Notes under the pieces: model-generated
The model's input: the letters and a program-made list of their open reading frames with translations, nothing else
The model's database searches: none
What the model was told of the DNA's origin: nothing
NCBI GenBank assembly: GCA_037445025.1
Contig: JBBILI010000025.1
Span: 11,067-75,066, forward strand
Source of the DNA: CAIQQQ01 sp037445025
GTDB taxonomy: Bacteria; Pseudomonadota; Alphaproteobacteria; Acetobacterales; Acetobacteraceae
Direction of reading: 5' to 3'
DNA: 64,000 nucleotides
Translations under genes and position numbers: made by a program
Shown: positions 37,383 through 46,692 of the stretch, one piece after another
Position numbering within the stretch: position 1 is the stretch's first letter
How the letters are laid out: each line of letters opens with the position of its first letter

Positions 37383-38836
37383 CCGATATCGTAACACTGC
37401 GTCGCTGGGCCGGCCGCGTTCTGCTTGCCTGGCTCTGGCTGCAGGTGCCGCTCGTGCTGGCCGTTGTGGCGCTGACAGGGCAGGGCGGCTGGGTGCTTCC
37501 GGCAGCTTCCCTCTTCGGCGCGTTGGTCGCGACCGTGCCGGTGCTGCGCACGCCGGATGCCGCAACGGCGCGAATCTCGATCGCGGTCGCGCTGATCGCG
37601 GATGTGTCGCTGCTCGTGGCGGCATGTCAGGGCACGTCCTGGCAGGCGGATCTGCACATGTACTATTTCGCGGCCCTGGCCATACTGGTCGCGTTCTGTG
37701 ACCGTTCCGTCATTCTCGTGGCCGCCGGTGTGACGGCGGTGCATCATCTGACCTTGAACTTCCTGGCCCCGGCCCTGGTGTTTCCGGGAGGAGCGGATCT
37801 GGCACGGGTCCTGCTGCATGCGGTGATCGTTGTGGTGGAGACCGTGGCCTTGGTCTGGGTGACCCATCACATGGTCAGGCTGTTTTCGGCCGGCGCGCAA
37901 AACCTGGCCGCGATGGAGCTTGCGTTGGCGGATCTGCAGTCCGCGCAGCTTCACGGCCAGAAGCTGCAGACGGCATCCGATGAAGCACGGCAGAGCCTGC
38001 TGCGGGGCATGGCGAGCGAGCTCGATTCCAATCTGCGTGGCACGCTGGACCAGCTTGGGGCAGGGACGGTCCGCCTGATCGGCCGCGCTGACGGCTTGTC
38101 CCTCATGGCCAAGGACTTTGAGACAGATGCACAGGACATGGCTGGCCAGAGTGCCCGTGCCGAGACGGATGTGCAGAGCGTTTCGGCGTTCGTCGAGGCG
38201 CTGAGCCGGTCGGTGCGCGACATCAGCGTTCAGATCAACGCGGCCGCCGAGGCCGGTCAGCGCACTGACACGCAGGCGCGTGCGGCCGCCGCGGTGATCG
38301 CCCAGCTTTCGGAGGAGGCGTCGCGGATCGGTGATGTGTTGGGGCTGATCAACGACATTGCCGCCCAGACCAATCTTCTGGCGCTCAACGCCACCATCGA
38401 GGCGGCACGGGCCGGTGACGCCGGCAAGGGCTTCGCCGTTGTGGCTGGGGAAGTGAAGAGCCTCGCCACCCAGACCGCGCGTGCCACCGACCAGATCCGT
38501 CAGCAGATCGCCTCACTGCAGGGCGGCACAGCGAGGGCCGTGCAGTCGATCGACGAGATCGTGCGGATGGTGGGCAGCATCAGTCACAGCACCGACAGCA
38601 TGGTTCTGGTGGTGGAAGAGCAACAGGCTGCCGCCGGGGAGATGACCCGTGCCACGCAAGGTGTACTCGGCGGGGTGCAGTCCATGGCACGCGCTGTGAG
38701 CGACGTGTCCCACGCGGCGGGGCAGACACGCGAACTTGCCAGCGTGGTGGTGGCCGAGGTGGAGCAGTTGAACAACGCGACCGCCGGACTCTCGCAGGAC
38801 ACCAAAACATTGATCGAAAGATTACAGGTTGCCTAA
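37379..38836 (+). CDS. Methyl-accepting chemotaxis protein with polytopic membrane sensor
   Basis: A 485-residue receptor. About residues 10-175 form some six hydrophobic helices, with no large periplasmic domain. His-containing segments DLHMYYFAALAIL and TAVHHLTLNF lie in or next to the membrane. The signalling domain has the hairpin tip DIAAQTNLLALNATIEAARA followed by GKGFAVVAGEVKSLATQTAR. The membrane histidines could bind a metal or haem, which would suit redox or oxygen sensing; that is inference. The start is GTG, because longer in-frame readings overlap the small upstream gene. No che genes are nearby. Confidence 0.9.
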   Translation: MTDIVTLRRWAGRVLLAWLWLQVPLVLAVVALTGQGGWVLPAASLFGALVATVPVLRTPDAATARISIAVALIADVSLLVAACQGTSWQADLHMYYFAALAILVAFCDRSVILVAAGVTAVHHLTLNFLAPALVFPGGADLARVLLHAVIVVVETVALVWVTHHMVRLFSAGAQNLAAMELALADLQSAQLHGQKLQTASDEARQSLLRGMASELDSNLRGTLDQLGAGTVRLIGRADGLSLMAKDFETDAQDMAGQSARAETDVQSVSAFVEALSRSVRDISVQINAAAEAGQRTDTQARAAAAVIAQLSEEASRIGDVLGLINDIAAQTNLLALNATIEAARAGDAGKGFAVVAGEVKSLATQTARATDQIRQQIASLQGGTARAVQSIDEIVRMVGSISHSTDSMVLVVEEQQAAAGEMTRATQGVLGGVQSMARAVSDVSHAAGQTRELASVVVAEVEQLNNATAGLSQDTKTLIERLQVA

Positions 38837-38868
38837 CCAGTAGTTTATCCCAAAAAAACGACCGAACT

Positions 38869-38928
38869 ACTTCAAAGATTGAAAGTTTTTTGGTTCTTTT
38901 CTCAAAAAAGAACTTCTTGTCTTCAAAG
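38869..38928. repeat. Palindromic repeat family 1, single arm
   Basis: GAAAGTTTTTTGGTTCTTTT followed by the complementary AAAAAAGAAC, between the convergent MCP and tandem-repeat protein genes. Likely shared terminator. Confidence 0.75.
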
Positions 38929-38970
38929 CTGACCGGCACCACCACTCCCCATGAAGGTACCGGCCTAGGA

Positions 38971-39738
38971 TCACCTCTTGCTGAGCACCGGCAAGCCAAG
39001 CAGGGTGGAGAGAGGCGTCGAGTTGTCCGACAGCACCCTCCAGCCGAATTTGTCGGACAGCGGGGTCGCACTGCCCCACAAGGTCTTCCAGCCGAACTTC
39101 TCTGACAGCGGTGCCGCTGAGCCCCACAGCGTCTTCCAGCCGGCTTTGCTCGACAGCGGTGTCGGATTGTCGATCAGCACCGCCAGGCCCAGCTTGGACG
39201 AGAACGGACTGGGGTCGTTCGATTGCTTGCGGATCTGCTCCAGCGTGCGGGAAGGACCGGTCTCCTTCTTGAGCACGGTCCAGTTCATATAGCTGGACAG
39301 CGGCGTGGGATCATTCAGCAGAACCTTCCACCCGAACGCGTCCGACAGCGGGGTGGGGCTGCTGCTGTCGAACATGAACCCGGCGAAAACAGGCTCAGGC
39401 GCCGCCGCGACCTCTGGCACAGCAAGAGCGACCGGATCGAACCCGTCCAGGATTTCGATGGCCAGCTTCGCCCCACCGAACGGCGGCTTCACCGCGACGA
39501 GTGTCTTGCCGTTGGCGACGGCCTCGGCGTAGACGGCGGCCGGCTCGGGCGCGACGCCTGCGGCGAGGATCGCCTCGAGCACGAGATTGTGTGGCGCTTC
39601 CTCCTCGCCGGACTCCTTGGCCATCGGGCGCGTGATGACAGCGATGTCATCGGTGCGGAACCCGGCCTCCTGAAGGGCCGCCATGGCGGACGTTCCGCTG
39701 GCCTGGCTGGCATAGATGCGCGCGATCGGTTGGGTCAT
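38971..39738 (-). CDS. Protein with 16-residue PTPLS-GWK tandem repeats, function unknown
   Basis: A 255-residue protein without signal peptide or membrane helix. Residues 1-100 (PIARIYASQASGTSAMAALQ, GFRTDDIAVITRP, VANGKTLVAVKPPFGGA) form an alpha/beta domain that recalls general stress protein 17M/YflT-like domains. Residues about 127-255 hold seven repeats of the type xTPLSxKxGWKxLxxN, four of them with exact 16-residue spacing. The aromatic/Pro pattern suggests a repeated turn or binding module. It stands alone on the minus strand. I know no matching family for the repeat part. Confidence 0.75.
   Translation of the reverse strand: MTQPIARIYASQASGTSAMAALQEAGFRTDDIAVITRPMAKESGEEEAPHNLVLEAILAAGVAPEPAAVYAEAVANGKTLVAVKPPFGGAKLAIEILDGFDPVALAVPEVAAAPEPVFAGFMFDSSSPTPLSDAFGWKVLLNDPTPLSSYMNWTVLKKETGPSRTLEQIRKQSNDPSPFSSKLGLAVLIDNPTPLSSKAGWKTLWGSAAPLSEKFGWKTLWGSATPLSDKFGWRVLSDNSTPLSTLLGLPVLSKR
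38974..39360 (-). repeat. In-frame 48-bp tandem repeat region coding the PTPLS-GWK repeats
   Basis: The 48-base units are most alike in the copies at about 39020-39165, where blocks such as CCGACAGCGG recur with regular spacing. The two outer copies are more diverged, and one copy carries a 14-residue insertion. This points to growth by unequal recombination. Confidence 0.75.
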
Positions 39739-40033
39739 GACGTCTCCGTTACAGGTATAAGGTCCTGGTGGCTTGCTCTTGACGGAACGAAAACCGGACC
39801 GTGACGAAGGCGCTCTTTCACTGTGCCCTGGACGCGGTCTCGGGCGAGGCGGACGGATCTCTGGTACGAGGACCTCGGTTGCGGCACCATGATGGATTCA
39901 TGAAACACATGCATGACGTCAGGCCTTTGGATCGCTAGGCGGCAGAGAACGCTTCAATCATGAGTTTGAGCCTCTTCGCCGCGCGAATCCATCCCAAAGA
40001 AGATGCCGCACCGAAGCGGCTGCCATCACGCAT

Positions 40034-40885
40034 TCAGTCGGCCGCAGCCCGGGTCGGCTCCAGAAAACGCTCAACAAGCGCATTGAATGCATCCGCGCGT
40101 TCGAAATACCCGGAATGCCCGGCCTGCGCGAGGCGCGCCGCCGAAGCCCCCGGCACCACCGCCGCGATCGCCTCGGCGGCGAAAGGCGGCATCACGATGT
40201 CCTCATCGCCCGCGATCAGCAGAACCGGCACCCCCGCCGCGGCCAGCGCTTCGGGCGCACGCACCCGCCCCTGGCCGAGCCGCGCGCGCAGCGCCTCCTT
40301 GTCGAGCCCCGCATTCATATCGTCGATATGCCGGTAGAGCAGATGCAGCGCCGGCTGCTCCGCCGCCATCCGCCGCCCCGCCGCCACGTGAATGCCGGCC
40401 GCGGCCAAGGCCGGCGCCAACGCCGCCCCCGCCTCACGCCAGCCCTGCAGCCGGCCGCGTTCGGGCTCGCGCAGCTGCTGCAGATCGATCGTCCCGGTCG
40501 CCGCCGCCAGCACCACCGCGCGCAACCCCGCGGGTCGGCGCAGCGCGTATTCCACCGCCGTCCAGCCGCCCATCGACTGCGCGACGATCCGCGTGTCCGC
40601 CAGCCCGAGATGCTCGACCAGGGCCGCCAGATCATCGGCGTAATCCGCCGGGTCCGGCCCACCCGGGATCGGCGAGGACGGCGCAAAGCCGCGATGCGCG
40701 AAAGTCACACACGTCCACCGCGGCGCGAAATGCGCAACCTGCTGCCACAACGACAGGTGATTTCCGCCCAGCCCATGCGCGAATACGATGGCAGGCCCGC
40801 TGCCGGTCACCTCATAGGCGATGCGACAGTCCGGACGCTCCAGCACACCACGGCGGCGGGCGGGAAGTTGCGGAATCTCGGTCAT
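40034..40885 (-). CDS. Alpha/beta-fold hydrolase
   Basis: A 283-residue hydrolase. Oxyanion motif HGLGGNHLS, nucleophile elbow VAQSMGGW (Ser), acid in LLIAGDEDIVMP and His in LAQAGHSGYFE are all present. It is of the 3-oxoadipate enol-lactonase/BioH-like size class; the substrate is not evident. The start MTEIPQLPARRRG at 40885 is chosen because the frame upstream overlaps the tandem repeat and the divergent peptidase gene. Confidence 0.87.
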   Translation of the reverse strand: MTEIPQLPARRRGVLERPDCRIAYEVTGSGPAIVFAHGLGGNHLSLWQQVAHFAPRWTCVTFAHRGFAPSSPIPGGPDPADYADDLAALVEHLGLADTRIVAQSMGGWTAVEYALRRPAGLRAVVLAAATGTIDLQQLREPERGRLQGWREAGAALAPALAAAGIHVAAGRRMAAEQPALHLLYRHIDDMNAGLDKEALRARLGQGRVRAPEALAAAGVPVLLIAGDEDIVMPPFAAEAIAAVVPGASAARLAQAGHSGYFERADAFNALVERFLEPTRAAAD

Positions 40886-40934
40886 GCGGCTCTCCCGGTC
40901 AGCCCGTTGCGATGCTGCCGGAAGCCTGCCTAGG

Positions 40935-40994
40935 CTGCAACGTCCAGGCCTGCAACGTCCAGGCCTGCAACGTCCAGGCCTGCAACGTCCAGGC
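40935..40994. repeat. Four perfect 15-bp tandem repeats (CTGCAACGTCCAGGC)
   Basis: Four uninterrupted identical units between the divergent hydrolase and S9 peptidase genes. The array ends 18 bases before the peptidase ATG, just upstream of its AAGGAAG ribosome binding site. It may affect spacing of the promoter or leader. It has no spacers, so it is not a CRISPR array. Confidence 0.9.
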
Positions 40995-41012
40995 CCGCCA
41001 AGGAAGCCGCCA

Positions 41013-43154
41013 ATGCCCACATCCCGCACCGCCGCGTCCCGCCGCCACCAGGCGGAAGCCTTCCTGGCCGGCACCATCCGCCCCAAGCTGTTCAACCTGC
41101 AGGTCAGGCCGCACTGGCTGGGGCCAGACCGCTTCTGGTATCGCCGCGAGGCCCCGGAGGGCGTCAGCTTCGTGCTGGTGGACGCCGCCACCGGCGCGCG
41201 CACCCTGCTCGCCGAACCGCCGCCGGCCCCGCCCGAACCCGCGCTGCGACCGGGCGAAACCGCAGCCCCCGACGGAAGCGTTGCCGTGTTCTGCCGCGAC
41301 CACGATCTGTGGCTGCGCGATCTCGCAACCGATGAGGAGCGGCGCCTCACCACCGACGGCGCGCCCCACAACGCCTACGGCGCCTCGGCCGAGATGAACC
41401 TCACGCCCATCTCGCTGAAGCGCCGCGGCGTGGTGCTGCCCGCCAACGCCCTGTTCTCGCCAGACGGCACCCGCATCTTCACCTCCCGGCTCGACGAGCG
41501 GGACGTGCGCGATTTCCCCCTGCTGCAGCACGTGCCGGAGGACGGCTCGGTCCGCCCCGTGCTGCACCACATGCGCTTCGCCCTCAGCGGCGATGCCGGC
41601 CTCCCCGTCGAGACCCATTGCGTCATCGACCTCGCGACCGGCGCCGTCACACCCTGCCAGGCCGGCCCCCATGTCACCGGCATGACCACCTGCCTGGAAA
41701 AGGAGGAGGCCTGGTGGAGCAACGACAGCACCCGCGTCTTCTTCCTCGACCGTGACCGGTATTGGCAGCGCCAGACGCTGTGGGAGATGAACGCCGCCAC
41801 CGGCGCCGCCCGCGCCGTGTTCACCGAGACCAGCGCCACCTTCATCGACACCAACGTCTCCGTGCAGAGCCTGCCCAACATCCGCGTGCTCGACAGCACC
41901 GACGAGTTCATCTGGTTCTCCCAGGATTCCGGCTGGGGTCACCTGTATCTGCACGACCTCGCCACCGGCCGGCGCAAGGCGGCCATCACCGCCGGCGACT
42001 GGCTGGTGCGCGACCTGCTGCGCGTCGACGAAGCCGCCCGCCAGCTCTGGTTCCTCGCCGGCGCCCGCACCGCAAACCCCTACCACCGCACCCTGTGCCG
42101 GGTCGGCTTCGACGGCACGGGGCTGACCGTGCTGACACCGGGCGAGGACGATCACACCCTGGCCATGCCGCTGAAACGCGTGCCGCGCGACCATATCCGC
42201 CCGGCCATGGTCACCGGCGACTGGTGCGCCCCCGGTGGCGCCTGCTTCGTCCACACGCATTCCGACCTCACCACGCTGCCGGTCAGCGAACTCCGCCGCG
42301 CCGACGGCTCGCTGGTCTGCGTGCTGGAGACCGCGAGCATCGCCGCGGGCACGCCGTTCCGCTTCGCCGAACCGTTCACCGTCACCGCCGCCGACGGCGC
42401 CACCACGCTGTTCGGCTCCTACTGGCTGCCCACCGACTTCGATCCCGCGCAGCGCTATCCCGTCATCGACTACATCTACCCCGGCCCGCAGCGCGGCCAG
42501 ATCCTCACCACCCTGCTCACGGATGTGATGGGCGAGCTCGGCCGCACGATGCTGCCGCAGGCCTTCGCCGAGCTCGGCTTCGTCGTGCTCAACATCGAGG
42601 GCCGCGGCAATCCCGGCCGCTCCAAGGCCTTCCATGACGATTGCTACGGCAATCTCCGCAACCCCGGCCGGCTGGAGGACCACGTCGCCGCCCTGGCCCA
42701 GCTGCAGTCCCGCTTCCCCTGGATGGACACGTCACGCGTCGGCATCATGGGCCATTCCGGCGGCGGCTACGCCACGGTGCGCGCGCTCTGCGCGCACCCC
42801 GACATCTTCCACGCCGGCATCGCCACCTCCGGCAACCACGACCAGCGCGGCTACAGCTTCGCCTGGACCGAGAAATACATGGGCCCGGCCGCCGACTACG
42901 CCGCCGCCGCCAACCCGCCTTACGTCAAAGCTTTGCGCGGCCGCCTGCTGCTCGCCGCGGGCGATGTGGACGACAACGTCCACCCCGCGCTGACCCTGCA
43001 GCTCGTCGCCGCCCTGATCGCCGCCGACAAGGATTTCGACTACATTCCCCTTCCCAACGACGACCACACCACCGTCTGGTCCGGTCGCTATTTCCTGCGC
43101 CGCGCCATGGAATTCATGGTGGCAAGCCTGGGCGAACCGCATCCGGCCGGCTGA
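41013..43154 (+). CDS. S9-family serine peptidase (dipeptidyl peptidase IV-like)
   Basis: A 713-residue cytoplasmic-looking peptidase with no signal peptide. The N-terminal two thirds form a beta-propeller (DLATDEERRLTTDGAPHNAYG, LFSPDGTRIFTSR). The C-terminal alpha/beta-hydrolase domain has the nucleophile in GIMGHSGGGYATV, the acid in GDVDDNVHP and His in NDDHTTVW, so the triad is complete. It should cleave short peptides from the N-terminal side. AAGGAAG supports the ATG at 41013. Confidence 0.93.
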   Translation: MPTSRTAASRRHQAEAFLAGTIRPKLFNLQVRPHWLGPDRFWYRREAPEGVSFVLVDAATGARTLLAEPPPAPPEPALRPGETAAPDGSVAVFCRDHDLWLRDLATDEERRLTTDGAPHNAYGASAEMNLTPISLKRRGVVLPANALFSPDGTRIFTSRLDERDVRDFPLLQHVPEDGSVRPVLHHMRFALSGDAGLPVETHCVIDLATGAVTPCQAGPHVTGMTTCLEKEEAWWSNDSTRVFFLDRDRYWQRQTLWEMNAATGAARAVFTETSATFIDTNVSVQSLPNIRVLDSTDEFIWFSQDSGWGHLYLHDLATGRRKAAITAGDWLVRDLLRVDEAARQLWFLAGARTANPYHRTLCRVGFDGTGLTVLTPGEDDHTLAMPLKRVPRDHIRPAMVTGDWCAPGGACFVHTHSDLTTLPVSELRRADGSLVCVLETASIAAGTPFRFAEPFTVTAADGATTLFGSYWLPTDFDPAQRYPVIDYIYPGPQRGQILTTLLTDVMGELGRTMLPQAFAELGFVVLNIEGRGNPGRSKAFHDDCYGNLRNPGRLEDHVAALAQLQSRFPWMDTSRVGIMGHSGGGYATVRALCAHPDIFHAGIATSGNHDQRGYSFAWTEKYMGPAADYAAAANPPYVKALRGRLLLAAGDVDDNVHPALTLQLVAALIAADKDFDYIPLPNDDHTTVWSGRYFLRRAMEFMVASLGEPHPAG

Positions 43155-43303
43155 GCGACGCAAGCTGTCGTGAAAACGTCATCTCCCGCCGCGCGCGCAA
43201 CCCTGGCGCGGCGGACATAAATCGGCATTGTGTGCCCCGCTCGAGACCCACGGCACCACCACGCCGCGGGCCGCCAACGCGTAGAGGAAGGGAAGTCGAT
43301 TCC

Positions 43304-45439
43304 ATGACACGCTCCAGGCTGCTCCGCTCCTGCGGCTCCACCATCGGTCTGCTGGCCATGCTGACCCACGCCACCGCCGGCTTCGCCCAGACCGCCGCCC
43401 CGGTGCCGCTCACCACAGCCGAAAAGATCGCAGCCCTGCGCCAGAAGGTGAAATACGTTTTCGTGATCTTCCACGAGAACGAATCCTTCGACCATTATTT
43501 CGGCACCTTCCCCGGCGCCAACGGCCTGTTCAGCGCCCCCGAAGGCACGACTCCCGCGAACAAGACCGCGAGCTTCATCCAGAAATACCTCGACACCGAT
43601 CTCAAGCCGGTCACCATCTCGCCCTTCCTGATGCCCCAGGCGGTCAAGGACAGCAGCGGCAAGATCGTGCCGATCTACCCGGCCGACGAGATCTCGGTCG
43701 ATCACAGCCACCAGGGCATGTCCAACAGCCTCAACGTCGACCCCGCCACCGGCATCGCCGCCAATGACCGCTACGCGATGGACCAGGAGACGCTGACCAC
43801 CGACAAAACCGGCGCCATCGTCACCCCCAAGGGCACCGCCCCCACCGCCATCACGCTGGCACAGAAGCAGAAGGCCGAGGCCGATATCGGCCATATCGAC
43901 TGCGACACCATTCCCTTCATGTGGTCGTGGGCGAAGAACTTCGTGCTGTTCGACAATTTCCGCCAGACCATCGTCGGCCCGTCCACGCCCAACACCCTGG
44001 CCATCATCGCCGGCCAGTCCGGCGAGACGCAGTGGGCCCTGCACAACGACGAAGGCGTCGCCACCACCTACGCCAACCCCGACTTCCCCAACCCGCTCGG
44101 CGCCACCTACGGCTCGAAGATCAATCCCAAGCTCAGCAACCAGTTCGTCCCGGTGGTGAACGATCCCGGCCCGTTCCCCGGCTCGAACCTCGACACCTCG
44201 GCGGTGAAGCCGCCGTACAACTTCGATTCCAGTGCCGCCAACCCCACCCTCAATCTCACCTTCGCCACCCAGCCGCTATCCTTCATGGGCTCTGACATCC
44301 ACAAGATCATCGCCGCCGACCCCAACCCCTCGGCCGATCTGCGCGACGTCAAGCAGGACATCGAGGTGATCGCCAGCAAGAACCCGGTGGTGAACTGGGG
44401 CTGGTACGAGCAGGGCTTCAACGCCAACGACGCGTCGGACCCCTACACCAAGCAGGGCACGGCAACCCCGAACCCGACCAAAGATCCCGGCCTCAACACC
44501 GGCTATGTGCTGCACCACAACGCGCCGCAGTATTTCGGCTACCTCGCCGACAACCCCACCGTGCTGAAGAACAACCTGCACGGCGCCAAGGACTTCTTCC
44601 AGACCATCGAGGGCAAGGAGCTGCCCGCCAGCGGCGGCGTGTTCTACATCCGCGGCGGCTACAACAACAATGACGGCCTGGTGCCGGTGGACCCCAATCC
44701 CGCCATCCAGCACGCCTTCCTCGGCAACGACGATCACCCCGCCTATTCCGACCAGCAGATCTCCGAGGCCTTCGCCGCCGAGGCGGTCAACGACATCGCC
44801 AACAGCCCGTACTGGGCCGACAGCGCCATCGTCATCACCTATGACGAGACCGACGGGTTCTACGATCACGTCTCGCCGGAGAACCGCAGCCATTTCGGCG
44901 ACGGCTCGCCGCTCGCCGCCGGCCCCCGCATTCCCACCATCCTGATCTCGCCCTACGCCAACCAGGGCATGATCTCGCACCGCTACAGCGAGCACGGCTC
45001 GGTCATCAAGTTCATCAACGAGGTGTTCGGCCTGGTGCCGCTCGCTTCGCTGCCGGATGAGACCCGTGGCCGTGCGGAAGGCGAGAAGACGCTGGGCCAG
45101 AAGAATCTCGGCCCGTCGGACGATCCGGCCAACGATGTCGGCGACATGCTCGAAGCCTTCGACGATGCCAAGCTGCAGGGCGGGGCGCCGCTGCTGCCGG
45201 CGTCGCTGGCCACCTTCACGCCGGAGCAGGTGAAGTCGCTGCCGCATCTGGCCAAGCCGAACTTCTCGCCCAACGGCTACACGAACGGCGCCTGTGCGGC
45301 GATCGGCATTCTGCCGACCGACTTCAAGGACATGGCTTCCTACCAGGCGGGCATGCCGAACGATCCGTATCCGCAGGATGTCAATCCGCGGCCGACGCAG
45401 TCGCCGGGTACGCCGACGTCTGGCACCTGGACTCCGTAA
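43304..45439 (+). CDS. Secreted phosphoesterase, phospholipase C/acid phosphatase family
   Basis: A 711-residue protein of the phosphoesterase family that includes bacterial phospholipase C and AcpA-type acid phosphatases. A signal peptide (LLAMLTHATAGFAQ) directs export. The metal-site motif is FHENESFDHYFGTFPGANG; IVITYDETDGFYDHVSPE supplies further metal ligands. The C-terminus has no extra lipid-binding domain, so phosphatase rather than phospholipase activity is possible. AGAGGAAGGG precedes the ATG. A palindromic repeat follows the stop. Confidence 0.9.
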   Translation: MTRSRLLRSCGSTIGLLAMLTHATAGFAQTAAPVPLTTAEKIAALRQKVKYVFVIFHENESFDHYFGTFPGANGLFSAPEGTTPANKTASFIQKYLDTDLKPVTISPFLMPQAVKDSSGKIVPIYPADEISVDHSHQGMSNSLNVDPATGIAANDRYAMDQETLTTDKTGAIVTPKGTAPTAITLAQKQKAEADIGHIDCDTIPFMWSWAKNFVLFDNFRQTIVGPSTPNTLAIIAGQSGETQWALHNDEGVATTYANPDFPNPLGATYGSKINPKLSNQFVPVVNDPGPFPGSNLDTSAVKPPYNFDSSAANPTLNLTFATQPLSFMGSDIHKIIAADPNPSADLRDVKQDIEVIASKNPVVNWGWYEQGFNANDASDPYTKQGTATPNPTKDPGLNTGYVLHHNAPQYFGYLADNPTVLKNNLHGAKDFFQTIEGKELPASGGVFYIRGGYNNNDGLVPVDPNPAIQHAFLGNDDHPAYSDQQISEAFAAEAVNDIANSPYWADSAIVITYDETDGFYDHVSPENRSHFGDGSPLAAGPRIPTILISPYANQGMISHRYSEHGSVIKFINEVFGLVPLASLPDETRGRAEGEKTLGQKNLGPSDDPANDVGDMLEAFDDAKLQGGAPLLPASLATFTPEQVKSLPHLAKPNFSPNGYTNGACAAIGILPTDFKDMASYQAGMPNDPYPQDVNPRPTQSPGTPTSGTWTP

Positions 45440-45565
45440 GCAAGTCTTCTTTTCTGAAGAAAAGAAGTAAAAGACTTTCATCCGTTGGACGCGCCTTTCC
45501 CCACAGCGCGCCCAACGTTTGAAAGTTTTTTGGTTCTTTTTTTCAAAAAAGAACCGCTTGCTTTC
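45438..45565. repeat. Palindromic repeat family 1, two-armed copy
   Basis: Hairpin TTCTTTTC/GAAAAGAA, a spacer with its own pairing arms CGTTGG and CCAACG, then GGTTCTTTTTT/AAAAAAGAACC. It lies between the phosphoesterase and the amino-acid binding protein, both on the plus strand, and probably ends the first transcript. Confidence 0.85.
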
Positions 45566-45584
45566 TGCCTTTCGAAAGCCCCCC

Positions 45585-46583
45585 ATGCGCCCCCTCCTGC
45601 TCGTCCTGCTGCTGCTCTGGTCCGCCCCAAGCCACGCCCAGACCCTGGCCACCATCCGCGCCACGCATCACCTGATCTGCGGCACCGTCGCCGGCGAGGA
45701 TGACTGGCGCGGTGGCGAGGACCATGGTGACCTGTCGCAGCTCGGCGAGCAGATCTGCCGCGCGGTGTCGGTGGCCATCCTCGGCGACGACAAAGGCCTG
45801 GTGATCCAGGAATTCCCGGCCGAGCTGGAGGCGGAGCAGGCGCTGCAGGCCGGCACCATCCAGCTGGCCGTCCCGGTCTCCCCTTCCGTCACCTCGGCCA
45901 TGCGCTTCGGTCTGCGTTTCGGCCCGGTGGTCTACTACGACTCGCAACGCATCCTGGTCTCCAAGCTGTCGGGCATCACCCGGCTCAGCGACCTCAAGGA
46001 CCAGCTGATCTGCGCGCTGGACATGAGCCAGCCCGAGCGCACGCTGCGCGAGGTGATGACCGCCCAGGGCATTCCCTATGCCCTGATGGCCCATTCCGAG
46101 CAGGGCGAGCTGGACGCCGCCATTGCCGTGCGCCGCTGTGCCGCGGGCACCGGCGAGGAATCCCGCCTCGCGGAATCACGCGGCAACTTCCACGCCTACA
46201 CCAAGGATTTCGTCTTCCTCCCCGACCGTCTGACGCTGGACCCGGTGGTGCCGGCCTCGCCGGCCAGCGACCAGGCCTTCGGTCTGATCGTGGACTGGAC
46301 GCTCCATGCGCTGATCGAGGCGGAGGCGCTCGGCATCACCGCCGAAAACATCGCCACCCAAGGCGCTGTGGACGACACCCGCACCAACCAGCTGATGGGC
46401 CGGGACTTCGCCACCGCCCAGGCGCTGGGTCTGTCGCATGACTGGGCGGCCAAGGTGATCGCCGCCACCGGCAACTATGGCGAGATCTTCGATCGCACGC
46501 TCGGCCGGCCCTACGGCCTGGCCCGCGGCCTCAACGCGCTGTGGACCAAGGGCGGCCTGCTGCACCCGATGCCGATGCGCTGA
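45585..46583 (+). CDS. Amino-acid ABC transporter substrate-binding protein-like (AapJ type), orphan
   Basis: A 332-residue periplasmic protein with signal peptide MRPLLLVLLLLWSAPSHA. The fold is that of AapJ/general L-amino acid binding proteins: LATIRATHHLICGT at the start, an SGITRLSDLKDQLICALD segment and the end GLNALWTKGGLLHPMP. No permease or ATPase genes adjoin, so it may serve a transporter elsewhere or act as a sensor. The start at 45585 is chosen over one at 45519, which would lie within the palindromic repeat. The TGA stop touches a family 2 hairpin. Confidence 0.83.
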   Translation: MRPLLLVLLLLWSAPSHAQTLATIRATHHLICGTVAGEDDWRGGEDHGDLSQLGEQICRAVSVAILGDDKGLVIQEFPAELEAEQALQAGTIQLAVPVSPSVTSAMRFGLRFGPVVYYDSQRILVSKLSGITRLSDLKDQLICALDMSQPERTLREVMTAQGIPYALMAHSEQGELDAAIAVRRCAAGTGEESRLAESRGNFHAYTKDFVFLPDRLTLDPVVPASPASDQAFGLIVDWTLHALIEAEALGITAENIATQGAVDDTRTNQLMGRDFATAQALGLSHDWAAKVIAATGNYGEIFDRTLGRPYGLARGLNALWTKGGLLHPMPMR

Positions 46584-46692
46584 TACCAACGGTCATTCTT
46601 CATGACCGTTGGTATCAGCGCGCCGGGTTGGCCGACGGCGGCGCGCCAAATCATGGCTCATACCAACGGTCATTCTTTATGACTGTTGGTAT
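46583..46692. repeat. Palindromic repeat family 2, copy 2 (two perfect hairpins)
   Basis: The first hairpin pairs ATACCAACGGTCAT with ATGACCGTTGGTAT around five bases. The second, at about 46660-46692, is a near copy. The GC-rich spacer between them is inverted relative to copies 1 and 3. It starts on the last base of the upstream stop codon and should insulate the pyp operon from read-through. Confidence 0.88.

Noticed and set aside
39960..40337. Plus-strand frame starting MSLSLFAARIHP between the repeat protein and the hydrolase
   Set aside because: Most of it is antisense to the hydrolase, with Ser/Arg/Ala-rich composition and no ribosome site. The 295-base gap 39739-40033 seems to hold no gene.
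40935..40994. Possible CRISPR array
   Set aside because: Repeats are contiguous without spacers and only 15 bp long; no cas genes nearby.
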